A stretch of DNA of 64,000 bases from Haloferax massiliensis. GTDB lineage: Archaea; Halobacteriota; Halobacteria; Halobacteriales; Haloferacaceae. Shown one piece after another: positions 27,257 through 35,579 of the stretch (positions are counted from its first letter, which is position 1; each line of letters starts with the position of its first letter). The notes below the pieces were generated by a model. That model was not told the origin of the DNA. It searched no databases and saw nothing but the letters and a program-made list of their open reading frames with translations. Location of the stretch: the NCBI RefSeq assembly GCF_001368915.1, contig NZ_CSTE01000002.1, positions 440,860 through 504,859 on the forward strand, written 5' to 3'. Both the position numbers and the translations under genes were made by a program.

Positions 27257-28417
27257 ATGGAAGACCTGCCAATCACGCTCTCGCGCTGTAACGTTTTCAC
27301 CAACGGGGAGTTGGACACCGAACGCCCCATCCCGGTGGTACCAAAATCGCACGACGGCGTACTGAACGAGAAGCAACTCGTGGACTACAAAGACAGGAGA
27401 GTCCGATTCCTATCATGGCTGTTGAAGGTTGGAAAGCACCCAGAGAAGGCCGAAGGGTACTCGCCGTACACCGTTTACTCGACGGCGTACCGAACCGCGC
27501 GCTTCGACCTGTGGCTCTGGGAGCAGAAGAACGAGTACACGTACCCGCCTCAATCCGATGACGCCGCCGCCTACATGGACTGGTTAGCGTTCTCCGACCA
27601 GAGTCAAGTGATGAAGGGGAAGGCACAGGAAGGCCTCCAGCACCTCTCGAAGTGGCTCCACCACGAGTACGGTTACGACGAGTGGGAGTTCGAGTACACC
27701 TTCGACGGCTCCGGCGGCAACCACCAGCCGCAGGACTTCCTCACGCGCGAGGAACGCCGCGCCATCCGACAGGCGGCCCTCAACGAGGGGAACATCCCGG
27801 CCTACGACTCCCTCACCGCGGAGGAGCGGAACGGGTGGAAACTCTACATCTCCAACGCCCTTGGCAAGCCCTACGACGAAGTGACGCGCGAGGACTGGAA
27901 CGAGGTGAACGGGTGGGAAATCACCTCCCTCGTCTGGACCAGTCTCGACGCCGGTCTCCGTCCCAACGAGGTCCGCAACGCTCGGACGGAGTGGGTGGAC
28001 ACGAGGAACGGCGTTCTCCGTATCCCGAAAGACGAGTCCTCGAAGAACGAGGGTAACTGGACCGTCAGCCTCACGGAGCGGACCGCGACGGCGCTGTCTC
28101 GCTGGCTGGACGAGCGCGAGCAGTACAAACGGTACGAGGACACCGACACGCTCTGGCTGACGAGCCACGGGAATCCTCACGGCTCCAGCAGCCTTCGGAG
28201 GCTCCTTCACCGACTCTGCGACCAAGCGGGCATCGAGACCGCGAATCGAAAGATGTCGTGGTACACGATTCGCCACTCGGTCGGGACGTACATGACCAAA
28301 GAGCGGGACCTCGCCGCGGCGAAAGCCCAACTCCGCCACAAGAACCCCATGACGACGATGAAGTACGACCAAGTGCCGGTCGAGGACCGCCGTAACGCCC
28401 TCGACAGGATGGGGTAA
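27257..28417 (+). CDS. tyrosine recombinase (integrase)
   Basis: This 386-aa integrase would insert and excise the element at tRNA-Leu. An N-terminal SAM-like core-binding domain (about residues 45-130) is followed by the catalytic domain. The first Arg is in SLDAGLRPNEVRNA, the second Arg in WYTIRHSVGTYM, His in LRHKNPMTT and the nucleophile Tyr in TTMKYDQV. The usual HxxR box reads Y-T-I-R here, so the box His appears replaced by Tyr, a variant found in some archaeal recombinases. The gene starts 51 bases after the tRNA and points away from it, the expected arrangement. A zinc-finger gene follows after 6 bases. Confidence 0.92.
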   Translation: MEDLPITLSRCNVFTNGELDTERPIPVVPKSHDGVLNEKQLVDYKDRRVRFLSWLLKVGKHPEKAEGYSPYTVYSTAYRTARFDLWLWEQKNEYTYPPQSDDAAAYMDWLAFSDQSQVMKGKAQEGLQHLSKWLHHEYGYDEWEFEYTFDGSGGNHQPQDFLTREERRAIRQAALNEGNIPAYDSLTAEERNGWKLYISNALGKPYDEVTREDWNEVNGWEITSLVWTSLDAGLRPNEVRNARTEWVDTRNGVLRIPKDESSKNEGNWTVSLTERTATALSRWLDEREQYKRYEDTDTLWLTSHGNPHGSSSLRRLLHRLCDQAGIETANRKMSWYTIRHSVGTYMTKERDLAAAKAQLRHKNPMTTMKYDQVPVEDRRNALDRMG

Positions 28418-28423
28418 AATCCG

Positions 28424-28984
28424 ATGACGCCGCAGACAAACCCTCACCGGAACGCCGAGAAGGTCGTCAAGTGCCCCGTGGACGGTTGTGAGGCCGAGAA
28501 GTTGAGCCGCGGGATGCACCTTCACGTCCTTCGGAGCGCGGGAAACGGACACGGTCCACAGGGGGAAGTCCCCGAACATCTCGACTTCGAGAATCTGGAG
28601 GAGGTCGGGACGCGAGAGGTCGAAGTCAACTACCCCGAGGAACGGAAGACCGAGTCAGTCGCTCGGCTCTGCCCGTACTGCGGGAAACCGTTCAAGGGAA
28701 AGAACGGGGTGCTGATTCACCTCGGGCAGGTAGAAGGCCGGAAGAACCACCCTGCCAACGCCTCCGAGGTCCACGAGCCGGGGGACTTCCCTGTGGTCGA
28801 ACTCGATGAGGTCGAGAACGTCGTCGCCGTCGTTGAGGGACGGATACCGTCTTCGGCGGGGAACTGGCCTTACGAGGAGAGCGTCCCGGTCGAACGGGTC
28901 TACCGCCTCATCGCGGAGTTGCTGGCCGAGGGCCACCCCGAGACCGCAGCACGAGCGCGAAGCCTACTGCTCACCGACGAGTGA
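28424..28984 (+). CDS. C2H2 zinc-finger protein of the element
   Basis: This 186-aa protein has two zinc-finger-like units: KCPVDGCEAEKLSRGMHLHVLRSAGNGH (about residues 14-45) and RLCPYCGKPFKGKNGVLIHLGQVEGRKNH (about 76-106). Both follow a C-x2-4-C, H-x4-6-H pattern. The C-terminal half is acidic and helical. Its start lies 6 bases after the integrase stop, so it is probably co-transcribed and may act as a recombination directionality factor or regulator. Such integrase-plus-zinc-finger pairs are seen in haloarchaeal plasmids and proviruses (family knowledge). Confidence 0.78.
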   Translation: MTPQTNPHRNAEKVVKCPVDGCEAEKLSRGMHLHVLRSAGNGHGPQGEVPEHLDFENLEEVGTREVEVNYPEERKTESVARLCPYCGKPFKGKNGVLIHLGQVEGRKNHPANASEVHEPGDFPVVELDEVENVVAVVEGRIPSSAGNWPYEESVPVERVYRLIAELLAEGHPETAARARSLLLTDE

Positions 28985-30264
28985 CTGAGAACTCGTTCTG
29001 AAACGACGGACGGGTGCGTGGGAATCCACGCACCTATCCTCCGTTCGTCCTACCGGATACGGCGGGACACAACCGAGGGTCGGAGACCCCCGGATTGGAT
29101 GTCTCGTCGTTCGCATTAAGTCCGAGCAACGACTCTTTGCCTTCCGTCCTTCACTCTGCTACTGTTGGACCACATTAGACCACCCCCGAAAATGTAGTGA
29201 TTTTTGCCCTCAGTACGCGATAAAACTTACAATCAATTATGCGTCCGCCCGATTGCTGGCGTAACAACCATTAGAAGTAACGAGACCGGCGAAAGAAGTC
29301 GAGAGGAGGGAGAGTTAACGCAGATGGATTTTGAAGAATTTAAACCAAAACACCCGATAGGTTGACCACACGTCAAAATTGGTTTAGAGCAGGAAATCAT
29401 CGCATCCTGCCGACTCTCTCCAAACGAAAATCACCGAAGCCCTGTGCGGCCACGAGAGCGGTTCTTTCACGTGAGATGATGGGAACCACTTACCATTTGT
29501 TCAACGCGATTCTGGGGCCTGACAGACGTGTTAGATTGGATTCTGCTCGTGTGGCGAAGCCCGTGTTTTTCAGTAGGGGCGAAATGGGGGTCTTTTGCTG
29601 TCCAACTCGGTCTGTCTATCGTCGTCTCACTCAGGGGTCGTACTCGTTGAGAAGCGGGTTTCAATTCGTGGTACTGGAAGGCGAGGTCATCGGATAGAAA
29701 CACAACAGAGACAATCAAAGACAATAGGGTAGAAACTCGTTCATCGGATGGTCACTCAAGGGGGGACTACAGGGGGGCTACTACTACAGGGTATCAACTC
29801 GTTGTTCCTATCCGATGAGGGCCGCCTTTAGAGTACGTTAGTGTAAACACGTCTTTCTCTACAGTATTGAACAACGTGCTGTAAGAACGGTATTGAAACA
29901 CGGGGCAGTCCACGAGGGGAAACCCTACGGGGTACTACTACGGGGATGTGTGCTACAGACTTGACACACCTGTTCCGGGGCCTTCGGCAATCGAGCCGCC
30001 GACCGAGGCGCGAGAGAACTCTTGCTTGACGTAATCACTCGTCCAATCCCGCGTCACCACGTGAGTGTTATCCTTCGATACGGACAGAATTAATTAGAAA
30101 ACACCGTTTGTTTTGTGTTTTTGTGATTGGGTATACTTTTGTCAATTTTTACTTTTACCCCCGTTTCGCCCTTTCTGCCGTTCGATAAGAGGATTACAAA
30201 TTGCCACCGTCCATGAGGGTGGGAATTCCGCCCGTAAGAAAAGGACAAATTTGGGTTGACTGGC

Positions 30265-30280
30265 TACCCTGTACAGGGTA
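30265..30280. repeat. perfect 16-nt palindrome
   Basis: TACCCTGTACAGGGTA is self-complementary over all 16 bases and lies about 190 bases before the restriction-methylation gene. It could be an operator for a dimeric regulator. Confidence 0.5.
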
Positions 30281-30436
30281 CGTTTCCCGAAAGCAACAGT
30301 CCACTACGAGAGACCTACGCCGCCCTCATCGGCTGACTGCCGAGTGCCAAACGAGCGAGGAGCAACGTAGACGCCGGGGTATCCCGAAATCAGGGAAATT
30401 GAGAGACTTTTCAAGTTGACTCTCAGCAACTCGACT

Positions 30437-30445
30437 ACTTTTATG
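30437..30445 (+). promoter_or_regulatory. TATA-like box of the restriction-methylation gene
   Basis: ACTTTTATG lies 26-34 bases before the ATG at 30471, consistent with a leaderless transcript. Confidence 0.5.
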
Positions 30446-30470
30446 AAGGCCTATTGAGTTGAGGCCGCTA

Positions 30471-33400
30471 ATGGCAGACCCTTCGGCTCTACACGACTCT
30501 CTCCAAGCCATCGCCGGACAGGTCGATGGCGACATGAGCGAGCGTGATGTTGAAAACCTCTTTCTGGAACACGGGTTCTACGACGCGCTTGACTACGAGG
30601 GAACGGGCACGGACATCCGTAGCGAGTTCACGCTTCCAGATGACCGGCGACCCGACTACATCACACTCGACTCCAACGAAGCGGTCACGGCGGTCTACGA
30701 GTTCAAGACGACTGGTCGAGACCTCCCGCCCCACGAGTCGCAACTATTCCACTACATGGACTACCTCCGCTCGGAGTTCGGAGTGCTGACCAATGGGGAA
30801 CAACTGCGTCTCTATCGCCGGGGTCAGAACTCTCCGATTCTGATTGTCTCGCTCGACTCGGCGACGGAAAGTGACGCCCGAGACCTCGCCAGTTCGCTCC
30901 AGAAACGAGAGTTCGACCTCACGAACCCTGACCACGTGAATCGGTTCCTGTCCGAACTCGACCCGATTCCGCTCAACGAGGAGGCGGAACTCGGGCAGGC
31001 TCACTTCTTCGACACCTTCCGGCTTGAAGAAGGAAGCCCCTTCGCCGACCTCGTCACAGGGATGATGGACCTGCTCCACGAACTCAGAGACGACGAGGAG
31101 GCCAAGTTCGTCAAAGGGGCGTACGACTTCTGGGAAGCGACCTACGCGAGCGAGCCGGACGAGGTTCCGGCCTCTTGGGACCCGTTCATCGACGGGAAGC
31201 AGTCCCTCCGTGATTTCATGTTCTGCTTGGAGAGCGGTCACGCGGTCCTCGCGCGGCTGCTTCTGGCGAAGGCGACCGAGGACCACCAGTTTTTCGCCGG
31301 TACGGGGTACGACGGGATGGAGGACTACTTCCGTGGACTACAGGGATTCAGCGACTCAATCAACCTCGACGCGTTTCCGGTTGCCGCGGACAACCTCATC
31401 GACGACATGCAGGAGCAGTTAGTCGAAGGACTGTTCCAAGACGACATCTTCGTGTGGTGGACCGACGGCTACGCGGAACAACTCTCCCGATTGCACGAGT
31501 CAGGGGCGAATCAGTTCAAGGCCGTGGCCGAGGGGACGGGGTCGGTCGAACGAATCAGCGCGGCCACTCGGGACCGATTCAGCCGGGCGGTCGCCGAAGT
31601 GTTCCTCAGCATCCTTCGGTTCGATTTCTCCCACGTCGAAGGCGACTTGCTCGGCGACCTCTACCAGCGGTACTTCGACCCGGAGACGCGGAAGGCGCTC
31701 GGGGAGTTCTACACGCCCCAACCGGTCGTTGACTACATCATGGACGGCGTCGGCTACGACCGCGGCGTCTCGAACAGACGACTCATCGACCCTTCCTGTG
31801 GGTCCGGGACGTTCCTCGTGGAAGCCGTTGAGCGGTACATCGCCGACGTTGAACGCTACGAGGACGACCCCGACTGGCAGGACAAACTCCGCGACCTCTG
31901 TACCCGCCCGCGCATCGTCGGTCTCGACATCCACCCGTTCGCCGTGCTGATGGCTCAGATTCGGTTCGTGGTCGCCATCCTCCCCGCCTACCGAAAGGCG
32001 AAACAGGCGAACTCCAACTTTACCCTGCGACGGCTTCCGATTTACCGGACGGATTCCCTTCGGAACGAGCGCAAACTCTCCGGGGTGGATTTGGGGACCG
32101 GAGACGCGGAGACGTGGCAGTCGCCCCTCGATGCGTGGGACGAGGACGAGAAGGAGGTCAAAGTCCCGGTCCCGCTCCCGGTCGAAGTGGACGAGGAAGA
32201 CGGGGTCGAAACCGAGGACGGCTTCCTCGTTCGCCGCGTCCGTATGCCGCTCTACACGACGATTCGAGCGGAGACGAGCGTGAAGAACTTCGGGGAGTAT
32301 TTCGCGGCCCTGCAAGGCGTGCTTGACACCGTCAAAGACCACATGGCCCAGTTCGGTGATACCTCCGACTGGGATTGGACCTACGGCGGTGGCCTCGAAC
32401 CGCGAATCAACCGGTACACCTCCCAAGAGTACGACGGGTTGGAGGAGTTCTTCGAGGAGTACGTCAACGACATGCTGGAGAACGTCCGCTACCTCAAAGA
32501 GGAACACAACGACGGGCGGCTGTTCAAGATGTTCGAGGACACCGTATTGGCTCTCGTCGTCAAGAACTACATGGAATACGACTACGTGGTGGGCAATCCC
32601 CCGTACGTCCGAATCCAGAACCTCCCGGACAAGCAGAAGGCCATGATGAGCCGTCTGTACGACGCCACGACGGGGAACTACGACATCTACTGTCCCTTCT
32701 ACGAGCGCGGTCTCGACTGGCTGAGAGACGACACGGGGCGACTCGGATACATCACTCCGAATCAGTTCATGGTCACGGACTACGGCGAGGGTCTACGGAA
32801 GGTGATGCTCGAAGACAGCCGCATCAAGGAAGTGTACGACTTCCGTGACTCCGGCGTCTTCGAGGACGCGACCAACTACCCCGCCATCGTGATTCTTGAG
32901 GACGAATCCGATGAGGCCGCCCGTGAGGAGAACCAGATTCGGTGTGTTCGGGTGAAGGCGAACACGGACGATGGTGACGACCGCGAACTGGACGAGGCCA
33001 TCATCGAGTCGGTACGCGACCACCGCGGCGAGCCGGGCCACTCTGACGAGTTCATCGACGTGTTCGACTTCCCGCAGGCGGAGTTAGACGAGGGGTACTG
33101 GTCGTTGATGCCGCCCGAGGAATTACAGGTCACTAAGAAGTTAGAGTCAAACAGCACCGATAGTTTTGGAGCAATAACTGATGCTATCTTTGCTGGGACA
33201 CAGACGAGCGCAAACAAGGTCTATTTAGTCAAACCAGTCAACGCGAACCGAATTGAGCCAGAGGACGGTGGAGATACTGTCAGAGTTGTTCCAACAGGGG
33301 AGAATCGAGAATACGAAATCGAGACAGACCTACTCTGTCCGTGGTTAAAAGGCAAGGACGTTGGGCGCTGGCGTGGGGAGTGGTCAGGCCTTCACGTTAT

Positions 33401-34379
33401 TCTTCCCCACTATGTAGAAGGAGAGGGGGAAGACGCGACCACAAGGGCGTACGATGCCGAGTATTTACAAGAGGAACTTCCGCTGACGTGGGAGTATTTC
33501 CAAGCACATCGGGAGAAGTTGGAAGGCCGTGAGAGTGGCCGTATGGAAGGTCGGGAAGACTGGTATGCCTTCATCTACCCAAAGAGTCACGAACGATTCG
33601 AGAAGCCGAAAATTATCGGCGCTCACATCTCAGAAAATGCTCGGTTCATGATAGATAGCGAGGGGATGTGGTACTTCAAAACCGCCTATGGAATCGAGTT
33701 GGACGGCCCGTACCGTGACCTCACCGAGGAGATGGCCTGTCAACTCAACTCGAAAGCCCTCGACTTCTACTTCAAGCACATCACGACGGTCAAGATGGGT
33801 GGATTCTACGAGTACCGTTCACAGTACGTCGAAAAACTACCCTGTGTGACCGACGACACCGCGGGCGTCTTCGGACTGATGCGCGAGACAGCCGGGGAGA
33901 TTGTGGACACCATCGACCTCGACAGCAAGACCGACCGCTTTCCGGAGGCGTACCTCGGAGACTACGACGGCGAATTCGACTACATCACCTACGAGTGGCA
34001 GACTCGCCGCTACCCGGTGAGTGCCGACGTGCAGGGGGATGTTGAGGGTGATTTCACGGTACAGGCCGGACGCTCCGACACCATCAACGACCCTGCGATG
34101 TACTCCGAGGACCGCGAGGCCCGGAAGATGCGAGCGGAGTACGTCCGCGCGGCTGTGGACGGTCGGAACGTCAAGAGCGGCGAGGAGACGACCATCCCGA
34201 TACCCCGGAGTGACGCAGGTGTGGGGACGCTTCTCGACAGACTTGACGCGGACCGCAGCCGAGTTGCGGAGACAGACATCGAGGCATTGGAGGCCGAGAT
34301 TGATGAGGCTGTGTACGACCTATTCGACCTTGATGAGGAGGAGCGAGAAATTGTTGAAGGGTATCTGGAAGTGTTCTGA
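30471..34379 (+). CDS. fused restriction endonuclease-DNA methyltransferase (type IIG-like, Eco57I family)
   Basis: This protein of about 1302 aa combines nuclease, methyltransferase and target recognition in one chain. An N-terminal HsdR-N-like PD-(D/E)xK nuclease occupies about residues 15-130 (RRPDYITLDS, VYEFKTTGRDL). A helical linker leads to the adenine-N6 methyltransferase domain: GEFYTPQPVVDYIMD, SAM motif I LIDPSCGSGTFLVEA near residue 437 and catalytic motif IV VVGNPPYVRIQNL near 707. The C-terminal part (about 880-1240) would be the target recognition domain. Start ATG at 30471 fits the box 26-34 bases upstream; a TTG 12 bases earlier is less likely. Codon use in about 33120-33690 is clearly AT-richer than the rest, suggesting domain replacement. 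No separate specificity subunit is encoded nearby. Confidence 0.9.
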   Translation: MADPSALHDSLQAIAGQVDGDMSERDVENLFLEHGFYDALDYEGTGTDIRSEFTLPDDRRPDYITLDSNEAVTAVYEFKTTGRDLPPHESQLFHYMDYLRSEFGVLTNGEQLRLYRRGQNSPILIVSLDSATESDARDLASSLQKREFDLTNPDHVNRFLSELDPIPLNEEAELGQAHFFDTFRLEEGSPFADLVTGMMDLLHELRDDEEAKFVKGAYDFWEATYASEPDEVPASWDPFIDGKQSLRDFMFCLESGHAVLARLLLAKATEDHQFFAGTGYDGMEDYFRGLQGFSDSINLDAFPVAADNLIDDMQEQLVEGLFQDDIFVWWTDGYAEQLSRLHESGANQFKAVAEGTGSVERISAATRDRFSRAVAEVFLSILRFDFSHVEGDLLGDLYQRYFDPETRKALGEFYTPQPVVDYIMDGVGYDRGVSNRRLIDPSCGSGTFLVEAVERYIADVERYEDDPDWQDKLRDLCTRPRIVGLDIHPFAVLMAQIRFVVAILPAYRKAKQANSNFTLRRLPIYRTDSLRNERKLSGVDLGTGDAETWQSPLDAWDEDEKEVKVPVPLPVEVDEEDGVETEDGFLVRRVRMPLYTTIRAETSVKNFGEYFAALQGVLDTVKDHMAQFGDTSDWDWTYGGGLEPRINRYTSQEYDGLEEFFEEYVNDMLENVRYLKEEHNDGRLFKMFEDTVLALVVKNYMEYDYVVGNPPYVRIQNLPDKQKAMMSRLYDATTGNYDIYCPFYERGLDWLRDDTGRLGYITPNQFMVTDYGEGLRKVMLEDSRIKEVYDFRDSGVFEDATNYPAIVILEDESDEAAREENQIRCVRVKANTDDGDDRELDEAIIESVRDHRGEPGHSDEFIDVFDFPQAELDEGYWSLMPPEELQVTKKLESNSTDSFGAITDAIFAGTQTSANKVYLVKPVNANRIEPEDGGDTVRVVPTGENREYEIETDLLCPWLKGKDVGRWRGEWSGLHVILPHYVEGEGEDATTRAYDAEYLQEELPLTWEYFQAHREKLEGRESGRMEGREDWYAFIYPKSHERFEKPKIIGAHISENARFMIDSEGMWYFKTAYGIELDGPYRDLTEEMACQLNSKALDFYFKHITTVKMGGFYEYRSQYVEKLPCVTDDTAGVFGLMRETAGEIVDTIDLDSKTDRFPEAYLGDYDGEFDYITYEWQTRRYPVSADVQGDVEGDFTVQAGRSDTINDPAMYSEDREARKMRAEYVRAAVDGRNVKSGEETTIPIPRSDAGVGTLLDRLDADRSRVAETDIEALEAEIDEAVYDLFDLDEEEREIVEGYLEVF

Positions 34380-34413
34380 GATTAGTTAGAATTCGTTATG
34401 TTCTCCAGAAGAT

Positions 34414-34421
34414 ACTTATAG
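34414..34421 (+). promoter_or_regulatory. TATA-like box of the Beta-family gene
   Basis: ACTTATAG lies about 60 bases before the ATG at 34479, suggesting a short leader. Confidence 0.4.
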
Positions 34422-34478
34422 CGACATCCCCTCTTCTGAGACGTCTCCAGCGGGAAAACACGGGAGACCCAGAAAACG

Positions 34479-35432
34479 ATGCCGGACACATACATCCCAG
34501 TTCTCCGTAACAAGCAGAACGAGCGTGACGTAATCCAATACTTCGGTGGTTTCTCTCACTTCGAGGGGAGCAACAAAAACAGGCTATCCCTTCATCCGTT
34601 AGTCGAAATCACCGACGATGACGACCTCGACAATCTCAAGCCGTTTCAAGACGCTGGCGAGTTGGTCCTCGTGGACCTGCCCGTATACCAAGCCGAGCGT
34701 AGTTCCGACTTCGGCGACGCGATAGAGTCAACGATTGAGGAGTACGGAAGCCGCAGAGCGTTCTATTTAGAGAACGCTGACCGGATTGACCTGCCCGTGG
34801 TTTCTGGATACATAGACGAGACCGTCGATTATGGTGTCCACGGGCTGTTACAGGGTGCGCTCAGCGACACGTATCCCGCTATAACCCACCGGCTAATGGT
34901 TCGCATGACTGGGTCGCTATCCGAGGAGCAACGAGAGTCGCTTCGGAAATTGGCGGACTCCCTGCGACCTTCGGATAGAGTTCTATTTGACGTAGTTGAT
35001 GTCGGTTATACCGAGGAACTTCTTGCCGACCTCAGATTCCTTTCAGAGGTTTTCACAGGTAACGAACGGGCCGTTCTCAGCATCTTCGACCCCTTCAACG
35101 ATGAGCGCGAGAATCGAAGCCCCCACGTTGCTGACGAATTAGGGATTCGGGGTTTCGGCGATTTCGCCATCAATGTTCGATACCCCGGTGGCGGGGGAAG
35201 AGGCGAAACCGTCACGATACGGCACTATCACCCGAATCACTCTTTCGTGGAGGAGTTCGAGGGTAACACGTACGAAGAGGCCTCAAATGAACTGACTGGA
35301 TGGGACCTTTGGCGTACTACCCATTGCGATTACTGTCGAGACGCTAAGCGGCTCAGCAAGGGCGACCCCAGCACGTGGAAGCGGATTCGGATGGGTCACT
35401 ACATGACCTCTGTTCTTAGAAACGAAATTTGA
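34479..35432 (+). CDS. Beta-family protein (PF14350-like)
   Basis: This 317-aa protein opens with YIPVLRNKQNERDVIQYF and continues with LHPLVEITDDDDLDNL and VDLPVYQA. This resembles the Beta protein family (PF14350, related to sce7725-type proteins), whose members typically open with a Y-I-P-x-L-K/R motif. The C-terminal part has a TTHCDYCRDAKRL region and ends in helix. The family has an alpha/beta barrel-like pattern and is often found in mobile elements and phages; its biochemical activity is not established to my knowledge. It lies 99 bases after the restriction-methylation gene on the same strand with its own promoter-like box. Family assignment is from sequence feel, not a search. Confidence 0.65.
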   Translation: MPDTYIPVLRNKQNERDVIQYFGGFSHFEGSNKNRLSLHPLVEITDDDDLDNLKPFQDAGELVLVDLPVYQAERSSDFGDAIESTIEEYGSRRAFYLENADRIDLPVVSGYIDETVDYGVHGLLQGALSDTYPAITHRLMVRMTGSLSEEQRESLRKLADSLRPSDRVLFDVVDVGYTEELLADLRFLSEVFTGNERAVLSIFDPFNDERENRSPHVADELGIRGFGDFAINVRYPGGGGRGETVTIRHYHPNHSFVEEFEGNTYEEASNELTGWDLWRTTHCDYCRDAKRLSKGDPSTWKRIRMGHYMTSVLRNEI

Positions 35433-35579
35433 CTCAAAATGCAGTCAAAATCGACCCAACAACGCGAGCCGACTTACCAAAATGCGCACTCGAAAGGCGC
35501 GCTCGTGTGCTAACCCGGACCCGCCCCAACGCCCCGGCCCTCATCGGCTTAGTGTACGAAGGAGCATTTCAAAGGTCGC

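Larger units (their letters stand above)
28985..30458. other. repeat-rich noncoding stretch of the element
   Basis: No convincing gene is seen. The stretch is AT-richer than its flanks and contains related repeats. AGGGTAGAAACTCGTT (29726-29741) resembles AGGGTATCAACTCGTT (29788-29803). An 11-nt inverted pair TCATCGGATAG / CTATCCGATGA lies at 29687-29697 and 29808-29818. CTACTACTACAGGG-like blocks lie at 29767-29794 and 29923-29945. A perfect 16-nt palindrome lies at 30265-30280. It may be an iteron-like control or transfer/replication region, or hold an untranslated RNA. Confidence 0.5.

Noticed and set aside
29362..29697. 111-aa frame in the noncoding part of the element
   Set aside because: Codon use is unlike the element genes, no domain is visible, and it overlaps the inverted repeat at 29687.
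29767..29945. CRISPR-like array
   Set aside because: The repeats are short, imperfect and not evenly spaced; no cas genes are present.
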